Made by a program: the position numbers and the translations under genes. From assembly GCA_002077045.2 (NCBI GenBank), contig KZ111171.1, positions 303,765 through 367,764 of the forward strand: a stretch of 64,000 nucleotides of DNA. Reading direction: 5' to 3'. Numbering within the stretch: the first letter of the stretch is position 1; each line of letters opens with the position of its first letter. Origin of the DNA: Rachicladosporium sp. CCFEE 5018. Lineage: Eukaryota; Ascomycota; Dothideomycetes; Cladosporiales; Cladosporiaceae. Shown in pieces: positions 54,857 to 64,000 of the stretch. The notes beneath the pieces are model-generated. The model worked only from the letters and a program-made list of their open reading frames with translations. It searched no databases and was not told the DNA's origin.

Positions 54857-56065
54857 TCAAGCATCGTTGAGGAAGTCGGAGAAGTTGAAGTCCATCCCAT
54901 TTTGCATGCCGATAGCGAAGTCGCCACCCACGTTGAAGCTATCGAAGACGCCACCGTCATCCAATGTGTTGTCGGAGCTGCTCGGGTCGAAGCTCAGGTC
55001 ATACTCGTTGGCGGGGTGGAAAGCTTCGGCGTATGGGAAGCTGCTTGCTGTGTCGAGTGTTTCGGTGGCTGACTGGAGCTGAGCTTCGCCCGTGGGACGG
55101 ACAGTGCTCTCCTGCTGGACGGTGGCCACGCCCTGGTCGACTGGGTATAAGACGTTGTTGAGCGCCATTGCCAACGTGTAGTCGCTGCCTGTGGACTGAG
55201 GAACAGGAGGCGTCACAGTTGGCTGGACTGCCATGGTCAAGGCGCCGTGCTGGACCGAGGTGACCTCGCTCTGAGGGGCCTGGACGAGGCCAGTGCGGAT
55301 GCAGTGGTCAACCAGATCGTTGACGCTCAAGACGGTGGTGGTGATGTTCTCAGGGAAACTCTCGAGCGTTGGCACGAAAGTGCGCGTCATCGTTGGGACC
55401 TTGGACTATCCCGGGTTAGCTGAACTCATGCGCTGTGAATCAAAAGCCGCGCTTGCTGCACGTGGACACACATACCACGTCGTGCTCAGCTGGCGGACCG
55501 AGTTGCCAGCCCATCATGCGCTGATAATGATTGGGGGGAATGACGCCGATGAGTCCTGCGCAACGCGCGAAAAACTCCTGGAGCGGGACCTCCGCCTTCT
55601 CCCGATTGCCGCGCAGAATGCTGTAGCCCTTGGCGAGTATCGACCATTTCCCCTCGAAGAGGTCGGCCTTCCACCACTCAGTAAGGACCTTCGATCTCGC
55701 CTTCTGAGTATTAGGTGCAAGTACGGGGTTGTAGTAGTCTGCAAATTATCAGCTCGCTACATCTCTTTGAGGTGAAACATGGAGAAGTGGGACTCACTGC
55801 GAAAAGCCATCCATGAATTGAGTGGCCTCTTGGGGCCTCCAGTCGCTTTCTCTTGCTTGCTCTTCTTCACACATGGCTTCTTGATGGATCTGGCGGCAGC
55901 AAGACCATGCTTCGCTTTCATCTTAGTCACCTCAGTCTTCGCCTTCATAAGCTGCGGAAGCGCCTTGAGGGCTTTGATGATCTCCTCGACATGTTCTTCA
56001 GAGGCGGTAGTGAAGATGTTGACCAGCGCCTGCGCTTCGGTAGTCAGGGGGGATGTCGTAGCCAT
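54857..56065 (-). CDS. MAT1-1-1: mating-type protein MAT1-1-1 (alpha-box), three exons
   Basis: Exons are 56065-55798, 55738-55476 and 55405-54857, giving 359 residues. The alpha-box starts near residue 75: GGPKRPLNSWMAFR, then across the first intron NYYNPVLAP, FEGKWSILAKGYSILR and PLQEFFARCAGLIGVIPPNHY. The first intron sits after MAFR, where alpha-box genes of many ascomycetes have one; the second follows the box. The C-terminal half is Thr/Ser/Asp-rich with an acidic end (MDFNFSDFLND), likely for activation. MAT1-1-1 is the HMG-like transcription factor that sets MAT1-1 identity and switches on pheromone and receptor genes. The linked APN2, APC5 and COX13 genes confirm the locus. No MAT1-2-1 is seen, which suits a heterothallic MAT1-1 strain but does not prove it. 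Confidence 0.95.
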
Positions 56066-56311
56066 ACTAGCGGTGTTCCGGTTGTTTGTGTATGGTGAAA
56101 GGCAGTAACAAAGCAATGTGTGGTTGCGGTGCGACAGGAAATTGGTTGGAATGTCTCAAATAATGTGTGCGCTGAGCTTGGACTCGATTACCAAATCCAG
56201 GGGGCGGTGCAGTGACACGTGCATGAGATTTTGTTTCAGGTCTACTAGTGCCGTGCAGGAGCAGGACTTCACTATCATATAATATCGCAGCTCAACGAGC
56301 CTCAGCCGCAA

Positions 56312-57415
56312 CTACATAAACAACTCCATGCATTGCCTGGCATCTTCACCAGCGCCAGCCTCGTAAGCTCCGACTCTAACGAAGCCTTCGACAACTAGGT
56401 AGTTGTAGCGAAGAGGGGAGAGTGCCATCTGTCCCCCTTGTAGTTTCCTCGCCAGAACCTTGGCAACATTTGGGCCATGATCGCGTGTAGTCCCAAGCGA
56501 AGCACCTCCGAACTAGAAAACATCAGTCAGGACACGATACCATGTCTAGGCAAGGACTGGAACTCACAAACACTGGCGCTGTCATGAACACAGACGTGAC
56601 CTTATGAGAATAGTCGCCGTCAGCGCTCCCTGACTGACTGGCGCTGTAAATGGATTCAATAGATGCCTTATCGCTGTCAGTCATGATGCGCATAGCCAAG
56701 AACTCTTCGTAGTAACACATACCTTCTGTCGATTCACGCATTGTGACTCTCCAGTTGCCTGCATCCCCGTCAGTATGATGCAACCACCCCGATTGAAATC
56801 TCCGCATAGAATCCCCAGACTTACCTCTTCAATCGCAGCTACCACAGCATTCAGCTCCATTCTCCACTGTTCCAGCAGTATCACTCCGCCTTGTGGGATG
56901 TGAAGACTCAGAGCTAGCAGATGATCCGATGGCTGTTGAGGAGGATCGCTGTGGAAGACGGCGAGGTTGGCTTTGTTTTCGAAACATCTTGCGGTGAGCC
57001 ACCAACCCTGCTCAGGGATCCAGCCATTAGTCGTGCAGTCGAGCGACGTGTAGGTCGACTCTAGTTCCGTCCACCTCTTATTTATATCTTGCATGTGTCG
57101 CAAACGCCTGAGCAGTTCGCGCATCGCATCGTCTCCGGTGTTGTGTGCTGGTAGGAGGAGTGGCAGCAGTTCTCGCATTTCCTCAGTCTTGCGGGCGATT
57201 CCCTCAGGCACTTCATCATCGTCGCCCTGCTCGAGCGCATGCGAGGCGTTCGAGACCTCAGCTACAAGCTCTCCAAGACTATCGGGTAGCGTGATGATGC
57301 TGTCGCTAATGCTTGATGTGTCGTCATCGTCATATCCTTGCATCTCTTGCATTTCTGCAGGTCCTAGGTGCGCCAAATTCTCCAGAAGGATGTCGATGCC
57401 TGCGTAGCGACCCAT
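56312..57415 (-). CDS. unrecognised protein between MAT1-1-1 and APN2 (four exons)
   Basis: Exons are 57415-56825, 56758-56723, 56666-56568 and 56512-56312; introns are 66, 56 and 55 nt. The second exon is 36 nt. These joins keep one frame of 308 residues. The intron donors are GTAAGT, GTATGT and GTGAGT. The first intron is a multiple of three without a stop. The acceptor of the second is AAG at 56668-56667; the CAG 7 nt earlier breaks the frame. The protein starts MGRYAGIDILLENLAHLGPA, has an acidic stretch (YDDDDTSS), then helical segments and a mixed C-terminus (YLVVEGFVRVGAYEAGAGED). No domain recognised. Genes of unknown function lie at this position in several Dothideomycetes mating-type loci; I cannot say whether it is one of those. 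Confidence 0.7.
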
Positions 57416-57640
57416 GGTGTGTTCTGTCAGATACAAGATTTAGAACATAATGGCAGCAGTCCACGTCACAGCGAAGGCTGGCGTATGGTTGTGAGCCAGT
57501 AATTGTATTGTAGACCTTACTATTGTTTCCGTCACGTGAGGAAAATTGCCAAGATTCGAGCTGGAGCGTCCGCGCTTCTTTCGTGAAGTCGTCGTCCCCT
57601 GTCTTCTGGATAAAAAGTCCGCCTCTGTCCCATGTACATG

Positions 57641-59687
57641 TCACTTCTTCCCGCCGCCCCAGTCACTGCACCATATGAAAGTCCCGCATCGCCACTCTGA
57701 TCCACTCTCCTTCTGTCCACTTGGACCAAGTGGTCTGGCACACATCCAAAAGCTTCGCCCCTGATTAGAGCCCTTCTTCTTCGTCTGCATGGACTTACAC
57801 GGCTCATCGTGCGATTCGCACAGAGGCGCGGCGGGTTTCGAGAAGAGCGAGTTCCATGAGTGGTGTGTGGCTGCGCGGGCTTCGAAATTCGTAGGCGATG
57901 CTTCACGAGCTGGCGATCTTTGCGACATCGCTGGCGCTGGAGAAGCAGTGTCGGCAGTCGAGACTGCTCTCCCTTCTAGCTTTGATTTCTTCGTCTGTAT
58001 AGCGCCATCGTCGGACGTGCATTCGCCAGCGGTAAGCTCCCCGACACTGGTTGTCAGAGGCAGCTGATCGTTAAGTTGACCGATGGAGGCACCAAAGGTG
58101 CTGGCGGACGTTGTGTCCTCCGATGTGCCGTTCCCACTTGCAGATCGAAAGAAGCCGCGCAGGCTTTGTTGCCCGCTTGGTCTCGCGTGACTTTGCGTAG
58201 TACTGTTCGACTTCTGTCTCTTCATTACTCTTGGTGACGTTTCCACTGGAGGTTTGCGTTTCAGATTAACGATCGGCTTCAATTGTGGTACGGGTTGTAG
58301 CGACGTTTGCGACTGTGCACTTCCTGTACTTCGAGGACCAGCGGGCGCAAGATCGAAGGCACCGGGAGATTGCACGGGAGTAATAGGCGGAAGTGAACTC
58401 TCCTCCACAACACGCTCCACCTGCATATCCATCTGCTCTATTTTCTGTTCACTGACAGTATTTGCCACTGGCTGTGCCACTTTTACACTTGAGCCGGCGA
58501 ACATGCTCTTTATGCTCCGTCTTTTATCGAACTCTTGCATCCTCTTCGCGGACAATGCTGGAGCAAGTGGGGTCTGGCGGTTGTCATTGATCGACGCTCC
58601 GACTGTATGCATGAGATCCACAAGCTGGACCTGCCTATCTTCGAGCGCTACCTCTTCGTGGAAGTCAACATAGACTGGACAGTGATCACTGCCCAGAAGT
58701 CCGTCTTGAGTATTAGCGTCCTTCAGCCACTCTCGCATAGCATCGCAGACCAAGATGAAATCAATGCGACTGCCGAAGTTGCCTGGTCTTGCGTTGATCT
58801 TCTGCTCCCAGTGTGTGTACATGCCTCTTCGCTCGGGATGGAAATGGCGTGTAGTGTCCAGCAGCACCCCTACCTCGCGGCCCTCGTCCCTTTGACCGAT
58901 AACTTCGCCGCCTATCAAGAGCTGATTGAAGATTCGCCGGTTGGGTGTGCTGATGTACTCCTCGTGGGAGATGTTGCCCTTGCGACGGTCATCTAGTGCT
59001 GATGCGCCGTCCATCTCGTCGCGATTGACGTTGAGATCTCCGACAAGGACGATTCGCTTACCGAGCTTGGTGAGATTGCGCACGCGGCAGTCCAGCGCGC
59101 GTATGAAGCCATGGCGGAAGTCGTCCCGCTGACCATTCGAGTTGGCTGGACAATATACCCCCAGAAGCACGAAGGCAGGGAACTCCAGGATGAGGCATCT
59201 GCCTTCGGCATCTAGTGCAGTCGGATCATCGACACCGAGATCTTCAAGTTGTGCTGCACTTGGATAGCCACCAATCGACTCCTTCCCGTCCATGTCTCGG
59301 TAGAGCACTCCGCTGGCCTCCGGACTTGGCAAGAAGCCCAGCAGACCTTCCTCAGCACGGATGGGAGCGCAGGCGCTGTTGCGAGTATACATGCCGACAC
59401 CGGAGTAGCCCTTCTTGTGCTTCGGCAGTGAGAAGTAGGCGTCCCAGCCGTCCAGGAGGACCATATCGTCGCGGAGGTCTTTGCGCTGGATCTTGAGCTC
59501 TTGCATGACAATGATGTCCGACTGAAGGATGTCGAACATGGCAGGGAATGAGCGTGCTGAGTTCCATGGTGGGTATGAGAAGGGATTGCGAACGCCATTG
59601 ACGTTCCTGTGAGGTGGGTATCAGTCGAGAGATAAGTCTCCGGGCAGAAAGGAAAGGACGAAAGCAGTACCATGTTGTGAGCCTCAT
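57641..59687 (-). CDS. APN2: AP endonuclease / DNA lyase Apn2 (two exons)
   Basis: Exons are 59687-59671 (17 nt) and 59606-57641, giving 660 residues. The short first exon is needed to make MRLTTWNVNGVRNPF, the start of the exonuclease-III-like fold. Catalytic blocks follow: VMQELKIQR (metal-binding Glu), GYSGVGMYTR, LLGVYCPANSNG, VLVGDLNVNRDEMDG (Asp, Asn) and the end LLGSDHCPVYVDF (Asp-His). The middle 300 residues are disordered with a PCNA-box-like stretch (QQSLRGFFRSA). The C-terminus is a GRF zinc finger (PLCESHDEPC ... RSFWMCARPLGPSG ... WRCGTFIW). It cleaves abasic sites and trims 3' blocks in base excision repair. It is the classical neighbour of MAT in Pezizomycotina. It diverges from APC5. 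Confidence 0.95.
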
Positions 59688-60182
59688 CTCGCTCCTCCTA
59701 TCTAGTACGCAGTTCGCTCAATTGCTCGAGAGCGGATGTCGGCCACGTCTCACCACCTACTTGTTGGAGATGGGCCTCATGCGTGAAGTACCTCTCACCT
59801 CACTCCAATGAGTGATCATGACTCGGTGCCATGCGTTATGTGCAGCGAGGTGGCCAGTATGCACGCAAAACATTTTCTCTCATCGGTGCTGCCGTAAGTG
59901 TTGCCTCTTCAAACACCTGGCGCCGTCCCCAGACACATCATCAACGACATGACGTCTGATCGTCGTTTAATCATACGGACAGACTTTTGGACGCGTGAGT
60001 CTCGCGTCACTCGTCGAGGAAAGTACATCCGACATCGTGAAGGTACAGTTGCAAGACACAGGAGGATTATGAGGGCAGTCACGAAACGATGATGCCCGCG
60101 TTCGACATCGACAGTGACACAATCAAGTCTCAGTGAGTCTTACGCGGGAGTGAAGCAATGCGGATCGATCTGCACCCATCTC
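59688..60182. other. divergent promoter region APN2 / APC5
   Basis: This 495-bp region lies between divergent starts. No gene is supported; the APC5 frame is open for 23 codons upstream of the chosen ATG. Confidence 0.5.
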
Positions 60183-62507
60183 ATGGCTCGCTTCCTGGCA
60201 CCCCACAAGATCTGCCTACTCGTGCTGGTCGAAGCATATCTAGATGCACCGCCTGATGCTTCCCATACAGCCCTCCTGCTCGACAACGTAGCCACTCACC
60301 TGCTACCTAGATCCTCACTACATGATTCAAACACATCTGGATCAATCTCACTATTCTGTTTGCCGTTCAAGGATATCCCATCAGAGCGCCCCGGCTGTAC
60401 ATTCCACGATGACTTCGTCAACGCTTTGTGGCAGGCAGGATCGCTGGATGCCCTACATACCCTGATCAACCGGCTTTCTCTCGCTGTCTCATCGAGCGCT
60501 GGACTTGCACAGTCGAGATGCAGCCCTGGATCGCCACTTGGCCAGTACATCCGGCGAAGCAGTGTCGAATGGACACGCCTCCCCTTCGACGATTCAATAG
60601 CCCTGCTACAAGCATATATTCAATTCTTGCACCCAACATGGGAAGTCTTAACAAGGCGGAGCCCAGACACCGCCCGCGCGTTTCTAAAAGCTCAGGGCGA
60701 CGGAGCCACCCTGGCTGCCACCCTAGCCAGCAGCGATGGACAAATTGTTCAGGATTCGACTTCAGTCAGCACCGGCGACCTCCAGGCTGCGCTGAGTCGA
60801 AGTATTGACTTTCTGCAGCGGAGAGGAATGCGTGTACCGCAGGCACTCAAGTCGAGGCTTCATGCGTGGCTGACGCAACATGGGAGCCATGAGGCAGGAT
60901 CGAGTAGTCTGCGACATTTCATGTCCTTCTTCGAGGCTTGGCGGGCCAATCAGTATAGCAGGGCACTTGAGAACCTTCATCGTTATTTTGACTACTCGAT
61001 CGCAAACAAGAGTGCGGCAGAGAGCACCGATCTCGGAGGGAGTGTCAAGCTGTACTATCAGTATGCACTCCTTCATCTGAGTGTCCTTCATGCGGACTTC
61101 GAGCATTGGGTTGAAAGTCAAGCTGCCATGGACGAATGCATTGCGACGGCACGCGAGAACCAAGACTCGGAATGCTTGACATTTGCCCTTTCCTGGACAT
61201 TGTACCTGCGACAGGTGCATGCTACTAGATCGTCGACTTCACTGCCAAGCAGGGATGACGGATCTCGTGGGCAATCTTCCCACGGCGAACTCGCTTTCCT
61301 GAAGCAACGAGGCAAGGACTCGAGGCAGTGGAGCCTCGTGTCGAGTACGCTTCTTGAGGAGGCCAAGCTTGAGCTTCGCGTTGGCGGCGTTACCCCAAAA
61401 GCATTTGAGCACTTATATCAGGCCGCTCATTTGAATATTCAGCATGGCAACACCTCGCTTATGTGTGCGGACACTGTATTCTTGGCTGGCCTCTACGATA
61501 GGATAGGTCAGACGCACACTGCTTCGCGACACTGCACAGCAATCCTGGCCGTACTTGGCGACCATAGTAATCTCCGTGACGTGGTTCGTGCGAAATGCCG
61601 GCTCGCATACGGTCTTGCCCTGCGTGGTCTGTACGATGAGGCCCGAGGTCTTATTGACGACATCATGTTGCGGACTGTCGGTTCACTGAAGCTGCAGCAA
61701 AGAGCCGATGCATTTGCCCGTCTGATCGCTCTGCTTAGAGCTATACGCGAGGGAGATGCAGAGACTGCAAGTGCGTTGCATCGCATCCTCGTTTCAATGC
61801 GTGACTGCGGAGACCCTGAGCTTTCCCAGCATCTTGACACATTGACTGCAGTCTTCCTGCAGGAGGCGGACTCGAATATCGCGTTCGCGCACGTCACACG
61901 GAAGCCTCCGCCGAGCAATAGCCTCGTCACTAGCACTGGCGATACCGACCTCGCGCATCGTCTGCAGCTGATGGTGAGAAAGGCGTCGATGTTTGTACGA
62001 GCTGGACATGCTGAGCAGGCCATAAGTATCGCCATGCGAGCAGCCGCGGCCGCTGAGCGCTCGTTGCTCACGCCAGTGCTGCTGGAGGCCGTGCTTGTGG
62101 TTGCGAGGATACTGATTGCCCTAGGAGAGTTCGAAGGCGCACTACGACTGTGTCAGGCTTCGATAGCACGTACGATGCAAGTGACCGGGTCGAGTGAGCT
62201 GTCTTCTAGTTTATTCGCAGTCTGCATGGAAGCTTATGTTGGCATCGGCGGACAGCAGGCGGGGAACTCCAAGGCTGTGACGAGTGCCATCCGCACCTCA
62301 TTGAGTCACTGCGAACGCGCATATGAGGCTAGCGCCGCGCTGAAAGATCGTGCGGCACAGATTCGTATGCTGGCGGCCAAGATGGCGCTGCTGAGTGAAC
62401 TTCCTGACACAACCGCTATCATCGACACCAGAGCGAGGTTACAGGAGCTTCTCAAGCATGTCTCCGGACTCAAAGTACATGGCGCGAGCGATTTTGATAT
62501 CGACTGA
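60183..62507 (+). CDS. APC5: anaphase-promoting complex subunit 5
   Basis: This is one exon of 774 residues from the ATG at 60183, chosen because MARFLAPHKICLLVLVEAYL matches the usual Apc5 N-terminus. The Apc5 domain lies at about residues 220-330 (LRHFMSFFEAWRANQYSRAL and ALENLHRYFDYSI), followed by TPR-like helical repeats to the end (AFEHLYQAAHLNIQHGNTSL, then GLYDRIGQTHTASRH, RADAFARLIALLRAI, EAVLVVARILIALGEFEGAL). Apc5 is a scaffold subunit of the APC/C ubiquitin ligase platform with Apc1 and Apc4. It lies in the conserved flank of MAT, between APN2 and COX13. It converges with COX13, with 283 bp between the ends. Confidence 0.93.
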   Translation: MARFLAPHKICLLVLVEAYLDAPPDASHTALLLDNVATHLLPRSSLHDSNTSGSISLFCLPFKDIPSERPGCTFHDDFVNALWQAGSLDALHTLINRLSLAVSSSAGLAQSRCSPGSPLGQYIRRSSVEWTRLPFDDSIALLQAYIQFLHPTWEVLTRRSPDTARAFLKAQGDGATLAATLASSDGQIVQDSTSVSTGDLQAALSRSIDFLQRRGMRVPQALKSRLHAWLTQHGSHEAGSSSLRHFMSFFEAWRANQYSRALENLHRYFDYSIANKSAAESTDLGGSVKLYYQYALLHLSVLHADFEHWVESQAAMDECIATARENQDSECLTFALSWTLYLRQVHATRSSTSLPSRDDGSRGQSSHGELAFLKQRGKDSRQWSLVSSTLLEEAKLELRVGGVTPKAFEHLYQAAHLNIQHGNTSLMCADTVFLAGLYDRIGQTHTASRHCTAILAVLGDHSNLRDVVRAKCRLAYGLALRGLYDEARGLIDDIMLRTVGSLKLQQRADAFARLIALLRAIREGDAETASALHRILVSMRDCGDPELSQHLDTLTAVFLQEADSNIAFAHVTRKPPPSNSLVTSTGDTDLAHRLQLMVRKASMFVRAGHAEQAISIAMRAAAAAERSLLTPVLLEAVLVVARILIALGEFEGALRLCQASIARTMQVTGSSELSSSLFAVCMEAYVGIGGQQAGNSKAVTSAIRTSLSHCERAYEASAALKDRAAQIRMLAAKMALLSELPDTTAIIDTRARLQELLKHVSGLKVHGASDFDID

Positions 62508-62790
62508 GTCCGGCGCAGCACAGATCGTAGCTACACAGCATCATGTGCCTTGCCGCGGGTGTGAGTGCAACGGCACAGACTTAAAGCATGGCAGCGAGGT
62601 GCCTGTTTGATGCTAATAGTGGAACAGGAAAAGCAACCGTACTACGGCACTGTCGCCTGCAGCTGAGTACTTGGCTTATGTACACATAGACCACCGCGAA
62701 CGATCGCTCGCACGGTATCCCACGCCTTAGTTGTCCCCAGTCACAGTCCCTTTCCCCTTCCACAATCCCTCGCTCGACCACATATGCACT

Positions 62791-63371
62791 TTACTCGTCC
62801 TTGTGGTGTATGTTCACCTTCGGGTTCCAGAACAGCGTCTTGTCACCGTCGCCCCAGAAGTAGTTCTTGGTGCGGATGTTTTGGTACGGGTATTCGGGTC
62901 TGTCTTCAAGCGACGGGCCATGGGCGACGTGCTCCCAATGCTCAGACCAGAGTCGGTAGGCGTTGACACCGGCCATGACGAGGCAGGGGATGACGATGTA
63001 GATGGACATCTTGCGCCATGTATCTGTGATCACCTGTCAGTACGGTGTCGCAAGTCTCGGGCCAAGCCCCTTCACTCAGCGCGAGGCAGTAGGCAATCAC
63101 TCGAGCTCGTTGAATAGCTCCCTGGTGCTAACAGCCTTGTAGCCCCGTGATGTTTTCGTGTCCAGTCGTATGATTTTCGCTTGGACTCACCTGATGTGCT
63201 GGCCGCATGGTCCTTCACTGCCTGTCTCTCGCGGTTGAAGGCATTGTCTGCCGGGCCCTCGAGACCTTTGCCCGCAGTGCCAGAGTCGAAGCGCTTTCCC
63301 AATTGCTTCACCGGGTGTTGCGCGCGAAAGGTGGGGCGGGCAGCGCGGACTGCTGTGCGCAAGCCGAGCAT
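62791..63371 (-). CDS. COX13: cytochrome c oxidase subunit VIa, Cox13 (two exons)
   Basis: Exons are 63371-63191 and 63023-62791, separated by a 167-nt intron, long for this window. The product is 137 residues. A presequence (MLGLRTAVRAARPTFRAQ) is rich in Arg and Ala. The subunit VIa domain has one membrane helix (MSIYIVIPCLVMAGVNAYRL) and the family end: EHWEHVAHGPSLEDRPEYPY, NIRTKNYFWGDGDKTLFWNP and KVNIHHKDE. Cox13 is a nuclear-encoded inner-membrane subunit that stabilises complex IV. It belongs to the conserved MAT flank in Pezizomycotina. Confidence 0.95.
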
Positions 63372-63720
63372 AGTGATGGATCGGAAGTACAAGTCGGATC
63401 GGGGCGTCTTCTTGCTGGTCGAAAGTAATGTAGCTGGAAAGGTGTGGGATACTGCCAATGGCGAAGGGACCCAGCTGCCGTGAGGTCCTTGTGTGGAGTG
63501 AGCTACGGCTCATGTGCGGAAGGAGCGGAGCTTCCCGACGCTAGTAGCGAGTGGCTGATATGTCGAAGCGAACTTACGCAAGGTATTCTGTATTTCCGTC
63601 AAGACACGATCTTGTAGCAGAGCCATGAGATCTTCCGGTCATGATGGCGCTCGAATGTGAGACAATGCCAAATCAGTTCATCGAGCCATCAGCAGACGAG
63701 AATCTGAGGACGCGTCTGGG
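63372..63720. other. divergent promoter region COX13 / right-edge gene
   Basis: This 349-bp region holds the 5' flank of COX13 and the next gene. No other gene supported. Confidence 0.5.
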
Positions 63721-64000
63721 ATGGACGCCAGCTCAAAGCCAGCCGACCACCAGTCTGCGGAAGACCAGTCGCGCGGGCACCGCCATCGAAAACGAAAAAG
63801 CGATGCAGCCACCGGAACCTACGCGGCTACTATACGAGCCTTGAGCGCGCGCACGCTGGGGTTCTGGTTCAGAGCACCCGTAAGGACGTTCTTCCGAACG
63901 AGAGTCGAGTAAGTACATCACCGAGCTCATACATATGGCTCAGCGCGCAGTCATTGACAGGTAGGTAGCTATATGGTAAGCTTTCCTTTCCGCTCCCTCA
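63721..64000 (+). CDS. unrecognised gene, 5' end only, runs off the right edge
   Basis: The first exon is probably 63721-63908, starting MDASSKPADHQSAEDQSRGH, with a basic stretch (RHRKRKS) and then LGFWFRAPVRTFFRTRV. It ends at a GTAAGT. The acceptor is likely the AG at 63967-63968, giving VDYM before the next GTAAGC at 63976, so the second exon may be very short. FWFRAPVRTFFRTRV-DYM looks like a conserved block, but I cannot name the family. The rest of the gene is outside the window. Confidence 0.5.

Noticed and set aside
1..64000. Transposons, CRISPR arrays, RIP-like AT-rich blocks, bacterial-type operons
   Set aside because: None was seen: no transposase or reverse transcriptase motifs, no regular spaced repeats and no strongly AT-rich blocks; the gene structure is fungal nuclear throughout.

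Overview
This is nuclear DNA of a filamentous ascomycete, most likely class Dothideomycetes (Mycosphaerella/Capnodiales-like). Genes are compact, with many 42-70 nt spliceosomal introns of the GT...CTRAC...AG type. The strongest taxonomic marker is a MAT1-1 mating-type region on the right, linked to APN2, APC5 and COX13. The calls come from reading translations and splice sites by eye; no database search was run.

Layout. 0-11 kb: a truncated Myb-domain gene diverging from ribosomal protein eL37, a seven-helix receptor, a 2-kb gene-free stretch, an orphan 763-residue membrane protein built from repeated signal-peptide-like modules, a Thr/Ser-rich secreted protein and the ribosome-assembly WD40 protein Ipi3. 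11-23.8 kb: a secreted SGNH/GDSL hydrolase, an assembly gap flanked by a 517-bp exact duplication, exosome subunit Rrp40, a ten-exon NCS1 nucleobase permease, the ribosome-associated Hsp70 Ssz1 and a Ubp3-type deubiquitinase. 24-34 kb: two unrecognised small proteins, the TIM23 subunit Mgr2, an FHA/coiled-coil/tail-anchor STRIPAK-type protein, a NIPSNAP protein and an amino-alcohol phosphotransferase. 34.8-40 kb: an intradiol dioxygenase, an MFS carrier and a glutathionyl-hydroquinone-reductase-like GST, which together look like a small aromatic/quinone catabolic group, followed by an EI24/Rrt8-type membrane protein. 40-52 kb: cytosolic Asp-tRNA synthetase, a DUF3632-like protein, an RRM protein interrupted by an in-frame TAG, a long gene-poor stretch and a second Thr-rich secreted protein.

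53.7-63.4 kb is the mating-type region. From left to right on the minus strand it holds an unrecognised two-exon gene with an in-frame TAG, MAT1-1-1 (alpha-box), an unrecognised four-exon gene, APN2, then APC5 on the plus strand, and COX13 on the minus strand. A further gene starts at 63.7 kb and leaves the window. No MAT1-2 HMG gene and no SLA2 are seen.

The most unusual points are: two genes, one in the mating-type region, whose reading frames continue with coding character past a single TAG followed by G (readthrough, recoding, A-to-I editing, hidden introns or young pseudogenes); the orphan protein with about seven internal signal-peptide-like segments; a probable GC-AG intron; and the collapsed-overlap assembly error at 12.6-13.7 kb.
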